Assembly: GCA_022360735.1 (NCBI GenBank)
Contig: JAKSCF010000419.1
Span: forward strand, 1 to 5,024
Reading direction: 5' to 3'
Source of the DNA: Clostridia bacterium
GTDB lineage: Bacteria > Bacillota_A > Clostridia > Peptostreptococcales > JAAYPU01
DNA length: 5,024 nt
Shown: piece by piece, positions 1 to 5,024 of the stretch
Numbering within the stretch: the first letter of the stretch is position 1
How the letters are laid out: the number at the start of each line of letters is the position of its first letter
Position numbers and translations under genes: made by a program
The notes under the pieces: generated by a model
The model's database searches: none
The model's input: the letters and a program-made list of their open reading frames with translations, nothing else
What the model was told of the DNA's origin: nothing

Positions 1-9
1 AAATTAAAA

Positions 10-70
10 ATTTCTTTCTCCTTACATGAGACCTGCTATCAGAATCAAAGATTCTGGCTAGGGCTTCAAG
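10..70. repeat. Imperfect direct repeat, copy 1 (~61 nt)
   Basis: This segment matches 113-172. The first 27 bases (10-36 against 113-139) differ at one position, and the last 14 bases (57-70 against 159-172) are identical. The middle carries an inverted repeat, cagaatc at 40-46 and gattctg at 50-56, which forms a 7-bp stem around a 3-base loop. The copy sits beyond the rplQ terminator. No transposase or terminal inverted repeat is visible, so its class is unknown. A dispersed, structured intergenic repeat is the likeliest reading. Confidence 0.8.
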
Positions 71-87
71 ATTACTGCTAGGGCTTC
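69..87. repeat. Partial repeat copy (19 nt)
   Basis: The 19 bases are identical to 151-169 inside copy 2. They contain only one arm of the hairpin plus the 11-mer gctagggcttc. That 11-mer occurs three times in all, at 57-67, 77-87 and 159-169. The partial copy abuts copy 1 directly, as if the unit had been partly duplicated. It has no upstream partner arm and so should not fold into the hairpin alone. Confidence 0.7.
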
Positions 88-112
88 CGCAGTAGAGAAG
101 ACGAAATCGGAG

Positions 113-172
113 ATTTCTTTCTCCTTGCATGAGACCTGCGACGTAATCAAAGATTACTGCTAGGGCTTCAAG
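113..172. repeat. Imperfect direct repeat, copy 2 (~60 nt)
   Basis: This is the second full copy of the unit at 10-70, one base shorter. Its hairpin is gtaatc (143-148) and gattac (152-157) around a 3-base loop. Compared with copy 1, two stem pairs differ on both sides and pairing is kept (41/55 against 143/157, and 42/54 against 144/156). It begins directly after the T-tract of the rplQ terminator in transcription order. The 25 nt between the partial copy and this one (88-112) are not repeated elsewhere in the window. Confidence 0.8.
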
Positions 173-199
173 AAAAAGAACTGAGCTTTCACCCAGTTC
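172..199 (-). terminator. Intrinsic terminator after rplQ
   Basis: Read on the minus strand, the stem GAACTGGGT / GCTCAGTTC (199-191 and 186-178) makes nine pairs, two of them G-T, around a GAAA tetraloop. It is followed at once by TTTTT (177-173). This is the standard Rho-independent layout. The first stem base is the last base of the rplQ TAG stop codon, so the hairpin begins inside the gene end. It marks the 3' end of the ribosomal protein operon and separates it from the repeats at 1-172. Confidence 0.85.
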
Positions 200-540
200 T
201 ATACTAATTCTATATATACCATTTCGGCATTGTCACCTTTACGAGGTCCTATTTTGAGGATTCTGGTATATCCTCCGTTTCTTTCTTCGTACTTGGGTGC
301 AACATCATCAAAGAGGTGCTTTACAACATCTTCATCAGTCACACAAGAGAGCACCTGTCTCCTCGCATGTAAGTCACCTTTTTTAGCTAAGGTAATCATT
401 TTTTCAGCTATCTTCCTTGTCTCTTTTGCTCTTGTATCTGTTGTCTTGATTCTTCCTTCTCTTAACAGATCCGTAACAAGGTTTCTAAGCATGAGGTTTC
501 TATGAGAAGTAGGTCTGCCTAATTTTCTGTGTCCCGGCAT
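199..540 (-). CDS. rplQ: Large ribosomal subunit protein bL17
   Basis: L17 is a structural protein of the bacterial 50S subunit near the exit-tunnel side. The 113-residue product opens with MPGHRKLGR and continues with the conserved basic segment around residues 10-36 ([15 protein letters not shown], then [11 protein letters not shown]). It ends with the usual [22 protein letters not shown] block. The length is close to other Firmicutes L17 proteins and shorter than the 127-residue E. coli form. The ATG start is preceded by AAAGGAGGG at good spacing. The gene follows rpoA by 20 nt, the usual order, and is the last gene of the operon because the terminator overlaps its stop codon. Nothing is missing or unusual in the protein. 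Confidence 0.97.
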   Translation of the reverse strand: MPGHRKLGRPTSHRNLMLRNLVTDLLREGRIKTTDTRAKETRKIAEKMITLAKKGDLHARRQVLSCVTDEDVVKHLFDDVAPKYEERNGGYTRILKIGPRKGDNAEMVYIELV

Positions 541-560
541 TTTTTTCCCTCCTTTGCTAG

Positions 561-1508
561 TTACTCATCACTTGGCTTAAGGCCTAAACCAAGCTCCGCT
601 AGTTTATTCTTTACTTCATCAAGAGACTTTTTCCCTAAATTTCTAACTTTCATCATGTCTTCTTCAGATTTATGCGTCAATTCTTCTACGGTATTAATAC
701 CTGCACGTTTTAAACAATTAAACGATCTAACCGAAAGTTCTAATTCTTCTATAGTCATTTCCAATACTTTTTCTTTTTGATCTTCTTCTTTTTCTACCAT
801 GATTTCTACTTGATCAAAGTTTTCGGTTAATTCAATGAATAAGTTTAAATGTTCATGCATGATTTTAGCACCTAATGACGCACCTTCATCAGGTTTGATG
901 CTGCCATCTGTCCAAATTTCTAAGGTCAGCTTATCAAAGTCAGTAACTTGACCAACCCTTGTATTGGTTACAGAATAGTTAACTTTTCTAACAGGTGAAT
1001 AAATAGAATCTATAGGAATAACGCCTATAGGTGTTTCGTCTGATTTATTTTGTTCAGCAGAAACATATCCTCTTCCTTTTGATACATTGATCTCCATTAC
1101 AAGCTTGCCCCCTTCTTCTAGGGTTGCAATATGCAAGTCTGGATTTAATACTTCTAGATCACCATCCGAAATAATATCACCTGCAGTTACTGCACCTGGA
1201 CCTTCCGCGTCAATCATGACGGTTTTAGAAGCGTCACTGTTTAAGCTAACTGCTAAGTTTTTCAGATTTAAAATAATCTCTGATACGTCTTCTTTTACAG
1301 AAGGAATCGTTGAAAATTCATGAAGAACACCATTAATCTTAATAGATGTAACAGCACTTCCAGGAAGAGATGAAAGCAGTATCCTTCTTAAGCTATTCCC
1401 TAATGTTGTACCATACCCTCTTTCAAGGGGCTCAACGATAAATTTTCCATACATGTTATCTTCACTTAATTCTACACATTCAATGGTGGGTTTTTCTATC
1501 TCTATCAT
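561..1508 (-). CDS. rpoA: DNA-directed RNA polymerase subunit alpha
   Basis: The alpha dimer nucleates assembly of RNA polymerase (alpha2-beta-beta'-omega), and its C-terminal domain touches UP elements and activators. In the 315-residue product, the N-terminal domain contains the dimer and assembly signature [22 protein letters not shown] at about residues 29-50. A charged linker (EKEEDQKEK) leads to the C-terminal domain at about 250-308. That domain has [16 protein letters not shown], whose Arg and Asn (about R261 and N264) correspond to the DNA-contacting R265 and N268 of E. coli, and the [13 protein letters not shown] helix-hairpin-helix part. I place the start at ATG 1508, not at the in-frame TTG 1514. 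The ATG lies 7 nt after GGAGGG, while the TTG is only 1 nt from it, and MIEIEKP is the family N-terminus. The gene is preceded by an 81-nt gap, which is long for this operon. Confidence 0.97.
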   Translation of the reverse strand: MIEIEKPTIECVELSEDNMYGKFIVEPLERGYGTTLGNSLRRILLSSLPGSAVTSIKINGVLHEFSTIPSVKEDVSEIILNLKNLAVSLNSDASKTVMIDAEGPGAVTAGDIISDGDLEVLNPDLHIATLEEGGKLVMEINVSKGRGYVSAEQNKSDETPIGVIPIDSIYSPVRKVNYSVTNTRVGQVTDFDKLTLEIWTDGSIKPDEGASLGAKIMHEHLNLFIELTENFDQVEIMVEKEEDQKEKVLEMTIEELELSVRSFNCLKRAGINTVEELTHKSEEDMMKVRNLGKKSLDEVKNKLAELGLGLKPSDE

Positions 1509-1514
1509 ACCCAA

Positions 1515-1547
1515 ACCCTCCTTTTATTATTTTGATAACCTGAGGGC
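1515..1547 (-). promoter_or_regulatory. Possible SD-masking hairpin upstream of rpoA
   Basis: On the minus strand, GCCCTC (1547-1542) can pair with GAGGGT (1520-1515), which includes most of the rpoA Shine-Dalgarno site. Between them GTTAT and ATAAT (1539-1535 and 1530-1526) can form a small inner stem with a CAAA loop, each stem including one G-U pair. The whole structure fits in 33 nt. It could lower rpoA initiation relative to its neighbours, but the stems are short and this is inference from pairing alone. A further AT-only-type stem (TAATCT / AGATTA, 1579-1574 and 1564-1559) lies just upstream. No convincing promoter is seen in the gap. Confidence 0.4.
1516..1525 (-). promoter_or_regulatory. 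rpoA Shine-Dalgarno site (decides start)
   Basis: The minus strand reads AAAAGGAGGG followed by TTTGGGT and then ATG. The 7-nt spacing fits the ATG at 1508. The upstream in-frame TTG at 1514 would begin one base after the site, which is too close for normal initiation. Confidence 0.8.
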
Positions 1548-1589
1548 AATAACTTCTATAATCTTTTTTATATAGATTAATGAATACTA

Positions 1590-2210
1590 TTATTTTGAAT
1601 ACAACTCGACAATTAGATGTTCTTCTATTTCAATATCTATGTCTTGTCTTGTTGGGCTACTAATTACTTTTCCTTCGAGTTTTTCAAAATCTACAGATAC
1701 CCATCCAGGAGCATTGACTGACGCTTCTTTTAATTCTTTAAATTTAGGAGAGTTTGCGCTGTTTTCTTTAACTTTAATCACGTCTCCTTCTTTTACTTGA
1801 AGCGATGGAATATTGACTTTTTTACCATTTAAGGTAAAGTGCCCATGTCTAACTAGTTGCCTTGCTTCTTTTCTTGAAGATCCTAGTCCCATTCTGAAAA
1901 CTACATTATCAAGTCTTGTCTCTAGCATTACAAGTAAGTTTTCACCAGTAATACCCGGCTTGTTAGCAGCTTTTTCAAAATACTGTCTAAATTGATTTTC
2001 CAAGACACCATAAAAACGCTTTGCTTTTTGTTTTTCGCGAAGCTGTAATCCATAGTCAGAAATTTTCTTTCTTCCCTGACCATGCTGTCCTGGCGCATAG
2101 TTTCTTTTATCTATAGCACATTTAGTGCTGTAGCATCGTTCGCCTTTTAAAAACAGTTTTAGTCCTTCTCTTCTGCACAATCTGCAGGAAGGTCCTGTAT
2201 ATCTAGCCAT
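1590..2210 (-). CDS. rpsD: Small ribosomal subunit protein uS4
   Basis: S4 binds 16S rRNA early in 30S assembly, nucleates the body of the subunit and takes part in decoding accuracy together with S5. The product is 206 residues. The N-terminus carries four cysteines, C9, C12, C26 and C31 (C-X2-C-X13-C-X4-C), the zinc-binding form of S4. The central part has the [13 protein letters not shown] and [12 protein letters not shown] segments. The S4 RNA-binding domain covers about residues 97-160 ([35 protein letters not shown]). The C-terminus ends in [12 protein letters not shown]. The start ATG follows GGGAGGTG by a normal distance. It lies 21 nt after rpsK, in the same position as in the E. coli alpha operon, where S4 is the autogenous repressor. 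In B. subtilis rpsD lies elsewhere. Confidence 0.97.
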   Translation of the reverse strand: MARYTGPSCRLCRREGLKLFLKGERCYSTKCAIDKRNYAPGQHGQGRKKISDYGLQLREKQKAKRFYGVLENQFRQYFEKAANKPGITGENLLVMLETRLDNVVFRMGLGSSRKEARQLVRHGHFTLNGKKVNIPSLQVKEGDVIKVKENSANSPKFKELKEASVNAPGWVSVDFEKLEGKVISSPTRQDIDIEIEEHLIVELYSK

Positions 2211-2231
2211 CTTACTTCACCTCCCAATATA

Positions 2232-2633
2232 TTAAACTCTTCTACGTTTTGGTGGTCTACAACCATTATGAGGAATTGGTGTGATATCTTTAATCATACT
2301 GATTTCCAATCCTGCAGTTTGAAGTGCTCTTATTGCAGCTTCTCTACCTGATCCTGGCCCTTTTACAAATACTTCAATCGTTTTTAATCCATGCTCCATT
2401 GCTGCTTTAGCTGCTTCTTCAGCCGCCATTTGTGCAGCAAATGGTGTTGATTTTCTTGATCCTTTAAAGCCCAATGCACCTGCAGTAGACCATGAAATTG
2501 CATTTCCATTAAGGTCTGTCAGAGTTACTATTGTATTGTTAAAGGTTGATTGAATGTGAGCTTGACCGCGTTCAATACTTTTTCTTTCACGTTTTTTTCT
2601 ACGTGTTGTTTTCTTAGCTGCTTTAGCTGCCAT
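2232..2633 (-). CDS. rpsK: Small ribosomal subunit protein uS11
   Basis: S11 sits on the 30S platform next to the mRNA exit and the E-site region. The 133-residue protein has a very basic N-terminal tail (residues 1-20, [12 protein letters not shown]). It is followed by the conserved core [16 protein letters not shown] (25-40), the [22 protein letters not shown] block (48-69), [14 protein letters not shown] (91-104) and the C-terminal [18 protein letters not shown]. The length matches Firmicutes S11 proteins (about 130). The start has AAAGGAGGG seven bases upstream, and this site begins in the TAA stop of rpsM, which favours translational coupling between the two genes. The protein is complete and typical. 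Confidence 0.98.
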   Translation of the reverse strand: MAAKAAKKTTRRKKRERKSIERGQAHIQSTFNNTIVTLTDLNGNAISWSTAGALGFKGSRKSTPFAAQMAAEEAAKAAMEHGLKTIEVFVKGPGSGREAAIRALQTAGLEISMIKDITPIPHNGCRPPKRRRV

Positions 2634-2646
2634 TTAATTCCCTCCT

Positions 2647-3021
2647 TTAACCTTTCTTTTTCTTACGTCCTACAGATCTCTTAGGACCTTTTCTAGTTCT
2701 AGCATTTGTCTTGGTTTTTTGTCCTCTAACCGGCAAACCTCTTCTATGTCGGATACCTCTATAACATCCAATTTCCATCAATCTTTTGATGTTAAGAGAA
2801 ATCTCTCTTCTTAAATCTCCTTCAACTGCATATTCAGTATCAAGAATTTTTCTCAATGCACTGACTTCGTCTTCTGTAAGATCTTTTACTCTTGTATCAG
2901 GATTAATACCTGCTTTTGCTAAGATTACATTTGATGTAGGTCTCCCGATACCATATATATAGGTAAGCCCAATTTCAACTCTCTTGTCTCTTGGTAAATC
3001 GACACCGGCAATTCTAGCCAT
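2647..3021 (-). CDS. rpsM: Small ribosomal subunit protein uS13
   Basis: S13 lies in the head of the 30S subunit, contacts the P-site tRNA through its C-terminal tail and forms bridges to the 50S subunit. The 124-residue product begins [26 protein letters not shown]. It has the family signature [22 protein letters not shown] at about 91-112 and ends in a lysine-rich tail. The ATG at 3021 follows AGGAGGTG. An ATG four bases upstream in another frame meets a stop after three codons and is not the start. It is the first gene after a 109-nt structured gap, so it is where regulation of the rpsM-rpsK-rpsD-rpoA-rplQ section would act. The next gene, rpsK, starts 13 nt downstream. Confidence 0.98.
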   Translation of the reverse strand: MARIAGVDLPRDKRVEIGLTYIYGIGRPTSNVILAKAGINPDTRVKDLTEDEVSALRKILDTEYAVEGDLRREISLNIKRLMEIGCYRGIRHRRGLPVRGQKTKTNARTRKGPKRSVGRKKKKG

Positions 3022-3056
3022 CCATTACACCTCCTGTACCATTAAAATTATTTTAT

Positions 3057-3124
3057 AAATATTAGTCATTAGGAGTCTGTTTTATCATTAGATAAAACGC
3101 AGCCGCACACTCATGCTAATATTT
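3057..3124 (-). promoter_or_regulatory. Candidate structured mRNA leader upstream of rpsM
   Basis: Seven bases after the rpmJ stop codon, the minus strand can fold into one long interrupted hairpin. The pairs are AAATATTAG (3124-3116) with CTAATATTT (3065-3057), CAT with ATG, GAGT (3112-3109) with ACTC (3076-3073), and an apical GTTTTATC / GATAAAAC stem with a TAAT loop (3098-3091 and 3086-3079). A GC-rich unpaired patch, GTGCGGCTGC, sits on the 5' side. No T-tract follows, so it is not a terminator. CTCCT (3075-3071) can instead pair with AGGAG of the rpsM ribosome-binding site (3035-3031), which is incompatible with the GAGT/ACTC stem. By analogy with S4 control of the E. coli alpha operon, this may be an autoregulatory leader. 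The analogy is inference, and I see no sequence match to the E. coli element. Confidence 0.55.
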
Positions 3125-3130
3125 TGCCGT

Positions 3131-3244
3131 TTATCCTTGCTTTTGTTTATGCTTAGGATTTTCACAGAGAATCATTACTTTCCCGTTTCTTTTGATTATT
3201 TTACACTTTTCACAAATCGGTTTTACTGATGCTCTAACCTTCAT
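3131..3244 (-). CDS. rpmJ: Large ribosomal subunit protein bL36 (zinc form)
   Basis: L36 is the smallest 50S protein and binds 23S rRNA near the factor-binding side. Translating the minus strand from ATG 3244 gives 37 residues, [20 protein letters not shown] followed by [17 protein letters not shown] and a TAA stop. Thirty-seven residues is the usual bacterial L36 length. Zinc ligands C11, C14, C27 and H32 (C-X2-C-X12-C-X4-H) are all present, so this is the zinc-dependent form and not the zinc-free paralogue made under zinc limitation in some bacteria. AAGGAGGG lies upstream at good spacing in the 15-nt gap after infA. Its position between infA and rpsM is the standard Firmicutes order. Confidence 0.97.
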   Translation of the reverse strand: MKVRASVKPICEKCKIIKRNGKVMILCENPKHKQKQG

Positions 3245-3259
3245 TATTATCCCTCCTTA

Positions 3260-3478
3260 TCACTTATCTCTCCAAGTGATCCGGCCTCTAGTCAAGTCGT
3301 AGGGTGATAATTCTACTTTAACTTTATCCCCTGGTAATATTTTAATGAAATTCATTCTGATTTTACCAGAAATATGAGCCAGTACTATATGGTCATTTTC
3401 AAGTTTTACCTTAAACATGGCATTCGGTTGAGCCTCTACTACGGTGCCCATTACTTCTATGACATCTTTTTTCGCCAT
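3260..3478 (-). CDS. infA: Translation initiation factor IF-1
   Basis: IF-1 binds the 30S A site during initiation and works with IF-2 and IF-3 to select the start codon and initiator tRNA. The product has 72 residues, the same length as in B. subtilis, and is a single S1-type OB-fold. Conserved segments are [49 protein letters not shown] (about 18-53) and the terminal [14 protein letters not shown] (57-70). The start ATG follows AGGAGGTG by nine bases in the 24-nt gap after the KOW gene. The TGA stop is followed 15 nt later by rpmJ. Nothing is unusual. Confidence 0.98.
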   Translation of the reverse strand: MAKKDVIEVMGTVVEAQPNAMFKVKLENDHIVLAHISGKIRMNFIKILPGDKVKVELSPYDLTRGRITWRDK

Positions 3479-3502
3479 ACGGATGCACCTCCTATCCTTG
3501 AC

Positions 3503-3781
3503 CTAGATGATGCCTAATTTCTCAAGCTCTCTTCTCAAGTATATATTATCTAATTTTTCGTTTTTTTCAAGTTTTTCTTTAATATCGCTGTTTATAATAT
3601 TCTGTTTTAGAAGATGTCGCACTTTTTTCTTCTTAGGCTTCTCAATTTTTCTTAAATCACCATCGGCAATAAGCACATATTGATCATCTACGATATCAAT
3701 AATAACAAACAATCTGTCTTTATCTCTACCAGCCTTAGAACTTACGATTTGACCTACACTCAGTTCTCCAGTTGTTTCCAT
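3503..3781 (-). CDS. KOW-domain RNA-binding protein (L14e-like)
   Basis: This is a 92-residue basic protein. The N-terminal half matches the KOW / L14e-like fold: ELSVGQIVSSKAGRDKDRLFVIIDIVDDQYVLIADG (about 6-41), with the GxIVxSxAGRDK pattern of a KOW loop. A run of lysines follows (KPKKKKVRH, 48-56). The C-terminal part (about 58-92) is charged and probably helical. Such genes lie between map and infA in many Clostridia and, as ybzG, in B. subtilis. Their exact function is not established to my knowledge. Resemblance to ribosomal L14e and the setting suggest rRNA or ribosome binding. The start ATG has only a modest site (GTGAGGTGA) 20 nt after map, weaker than those of its neighbours. Cotranscription with infA is likely. 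Confidence 0.88.
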   Translation of the reverse strand: METTGELSVGQIVSSKAGRDKDRLFVIIDIVDDQYVLIADGDLRKIEKPKKKKVRHLLKQNIINSDIKEKLEKNEKLDNIYLRRELEKLGII

Positions 3782-3801
3782 TTCTTCACCTCACACACTT
3801 G

Positions 3802-4551
3802 TTATACAGTAGTCAATATAACTGGTTCTCCATCCGTTAACGCTACTGTGTGCTCATAATGTGCAGATAGCTTTTGGTCTTTTGTTACTACAGTCCAATT
3901 ATCCAAAAGCACTTGAACTTCGTCGGTCCCCAGATTTACCATGGGTTCAATGGCGAAAACCATTCCTGCTGTAAGACGGGGTCCTCTGCCCGGTCTCCCG
4001 AAGTTAGGGATTTGCGGGTCTTCGTGCATTTTTTTTCCTATGCCATGACCTACAAAATCTTTTACTACAGAACACCCTTTAGATTCAACATAAGTCTGTA
4101 TTGCGTGTGAAACATCTGATAGTCTATATCCAATTTTACAATATTTGAGTCCTTCATAAAAGCTGTTTTTAGTAACTTCGATTAAATTCTTAGCTTCATC
4201 AGATATATCGCCTACAGCAAATGTTCTTGCAGCATCACCATGATAGCCTTTATAAATAGTTCCAACATCTATACTGACAATATCACCTTCATTAATTTTC
4301 CTATCAGAAGATGGAATGCCATGTACAACTTCTTCATTAATGGATACACAGATACTGGCTGGAAATCCGTTGTATCCTTTAAAAGCAGGAATCATATTAT
4401 GCTTTCTTATTAGGTCTTCTGCTATGATATCTAGTTCTTCAGTTGTGATTCCTGGCTTTAATGAATTTTCAATTTCTTCTAACACGAGCGCAACCACTCG
4501 GCCTGCTTCTCGCATTAATTTTATTTCATTTTCGTTTTTAATGACTATCAT
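3802..4551 (-). CDS. map: Methionine aminopeptidase, type I
   Basis: This cytosolic metalloenzyme removes the N-terminal methionine from new proteins after deformylation when residue 2 is small. The 249-residue product has the 'pita-bread' fold without an N-terminal extension, typical of type Ia bacterial enzymes (B. subtilis Map is about 248). The five metal ligands are visible: D95 (SIDVG), D106 (YHGDAART), H169 (FVGHGIG), E202 (AIEPM) and E233 (HYEHT). The catalytic-site histidines H77 (VVHGIP) and H176 (KMHEDP) are also present. The gene is therefore expected to be active. Its ATG overlaps the adk stop codon by one base (TAATG), with AGGAG seven bases upstream inside adk, so translation is probably coupled. 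Map between adk and infA is the usual Firmicutes order. Confidence 0.97.
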   Translation of the reverse strand: MIVIKNENEIKLMREAGRVVALVLEEIENSLKPGITTEELDIIAEDLIRKHNMIPAFKGYNGFPASICVSINEEVVHGIPSSDRKINEGDIVSIDVGTIYKGYHGDAARTFAVGDISDEAKNLIEVTKNSFYEGLKYCKIGYRLSDVSHAIQTYVESKGCSVVKDFVGHGIGKKMHEDPQIPNFGRPGRGPRLTAGMVFAIEPMVNLGTDEVQVLLDNWTVVTKDQKLSAHYEHTVALTDGEPVILTTV

Positions 4552-5024
4552 TATAATGCTCCTAAAGCATTTATAATATCTTTAAAAACGGTATTAATAT
4601 CTTGCTCACCATTTATAGATACTAAATTATTTTTATTGGTATAGTATTCAATTAATGGTTGTGTTTCGTTAAGATAAACTTGAATACGTTTTGACACAGT
4701 AGCTTCTTGGTCATCATCTCTTTGGTACGTCTCCCCGCCACATAAGTCACATACGCCTTCTTCTTTAGTTGGTCTAAATTCGATATGGTAAGTCGCTCCA
4801 CAAGAGCGGCATACACGTCTTCCAACTGCTCTGCTTACCAATATATCTTTATCAACATTAATGTTGATAACTTGATCGATAGCAACGCCCATTTTATCAA
4901 GTACAACGTCTAGCTGTTCAGCTTGATTCACGGTTCTAGGAAATCCATCCAGTAAAAAGCCGCCTTCACAGTCTTTTTCTTTCAGTCTATCTTCCACTAT
5001 CGCTACTACGATTTCATCCGGTAC
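4551..5024 (-). CDS. adk: Adenylate kinase, 5' end outside window
   Basis: Adenylate kinase catalyses 2 ADP = ATP + AMP and balances the cytosolic adenylate pool. The frame is open to the window edge, so 157 C-terminal codons are visible. By comparison with B. subtilis Adk (217 residues), roughly the first 60 residues, including the GxPGxGK P-loop, lie outside. Visible parts are VPDEIVVAIVEDRL, the nucleotide-site motif GGFLLDGFPRT, the LID domain with four cysteines (C-X2-C-X16-C-X2-C, in CRSCG and CDLCG), and the RDDDQEATVSKR segment with LID and core arginines. The four-cysteine LID binds a structural zinc, as in many Gram-positive enzymes. GTG 4997 is internal and not the start. The gene ends in TAA, overlapping map by one base. 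secY is expected just upstream but is not in view. Confidence 0.97.
   Translation of the reverse strand, partial: VPDEIVVAIVEDRLKEKDCEGGFLLDGFPRTVNQAEQLDVVLDKMGVAIDQVININVDKDILVSRAVGRRVCRSCGATYHIEFRPTKEEGVCDLCGGETYQRDDDQEATVSKRIQVYLNETQPLIEYYTNKNNLVSINGEQDINTVFKDIINALGAL

Noticed and set aside
1..172. Repeats as a CRISPR array
   Set aside because: There are only two full copies and one abutting partial copy. The copies are imperfect and about 60 nt long, and there are no regular spacers and no cas genes.
1..172. Insertion sequence or transposon end
   Set aside because: There are no terminal inverted repeats, no transposase fragment and no visible target-site duplication within the window. 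A miniature element cannot be excluded without the flanking sequence.
1..199. Known L17 downstream RNA element (L17DE)
   Set aside because: The position after rplQ fits the name, but I cannot match the sequence or fold to that family. The hairpin at 178-199 is explained by an ordinary terminator. A covariance-model search would settle it.
230..505. Plus-strand open frames opposite rplQ, rpoA, rpsD and map
   Set aside because: Each lies antisense within a well-conserved gene, lacks a ribosome-binding site and shows no recognisable protein family. They are shadow frames.
1509..1589. Internal promoter before rpoA
   Set aside because: TTGCCC is a passable -35, but the only -10 candidate at correct spacing overlaps the Shine-Dalgarno site and matches poorly.
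3049..3060. TATAAAAT on the minus strand as a -10 box for an internal rpsM promoter
   Set aside because: No -35-like sequence is found 16-18 nt upstream, and the segment is part of AT-rich sequence at the base of the leader hairpin. Start-site mapping would be needed.
3057..3124. Leader hairpin as a transcription terminator after rpmJ
   Set aside because: The stem is not followed by a run of T, and the sequence continues into rpsM with the usual operon order.
4551..4997. adk starting at GTG 4997
   Set aside because: The frame continues upstream to the window edge with conserved adenylate kinase residues (VPDEIVVAI), so the GTG is internal and the gene is cut by the window.

Overview
The window is one strand-uniform stretch of the large ribosomal protein super-operon of a low-GC Gram-positive bacterium, most likely a member of the Clostridia. 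All ten genes are on the minus strand. In transcription order they are adk (5' end outside the window), map, a KOW-domain RNA-binding protein gene, infA, rpmJ, rpsM, rpsK, rpsD, rpoA and rplQ. The evidence for a Clostridia-like host is the AT-rich sequence, strong GGAGG Shine-Dalgarno sites, the L14e-like KOW gene between map and infA, rpsD retained between rpsK and rpoA (Bacillus subtilis keeps rpsD elsewhere), and Bacillus-like protein sequences. Genus cannot be resolved from these conserved proteins.

Layout. Positions 5024-3131 carry the end of the spc-type section: adenylate kinase, methionine aminopeptidase, the KOW protein, IF-1 and L36. adk and map share one base (TAATG), and the other gaps are 15-24 nt. 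Positions 3130-3022 hold a 109-nt gap with an extended hairpin just upstream of rpsM, a candidate autoregulatory leader. Positions 3021-199 are the alpha-type section: S13, S11, S4, RNA polymerase alpha and L17. Gaps there are 13-21 nt except for 81 nt before rpoA, which contains a hairpin that could mask the rpoA ribosome-binding site. An intrinsic terminator overlaps the rplQ stop codon and closes the operon.

Positions 1-172, beyond the terminator, hold no recognisable gene. They contain two ~60-nt imperfect direct repeats plus a 19-nt partial copy. Each full copy carries a short hairpin with a three-base loop, and two base pairs of that hairpin differ between copies in a compensatory way. 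This looks like a genome-dispersed structured repeat rather than a CRISPR array.

Together the genes supply translation initiation (IF-1), 30S head and body proteins (S13, S11, S4), 50S proteins (L36, L17), N-terminal Met removal, adenylate balance and the RNA polymerase assembly subunit. I see no new gene system. The items most worth checking are the rpsM leader, the rpoA SD hairpin and the structured repeat.
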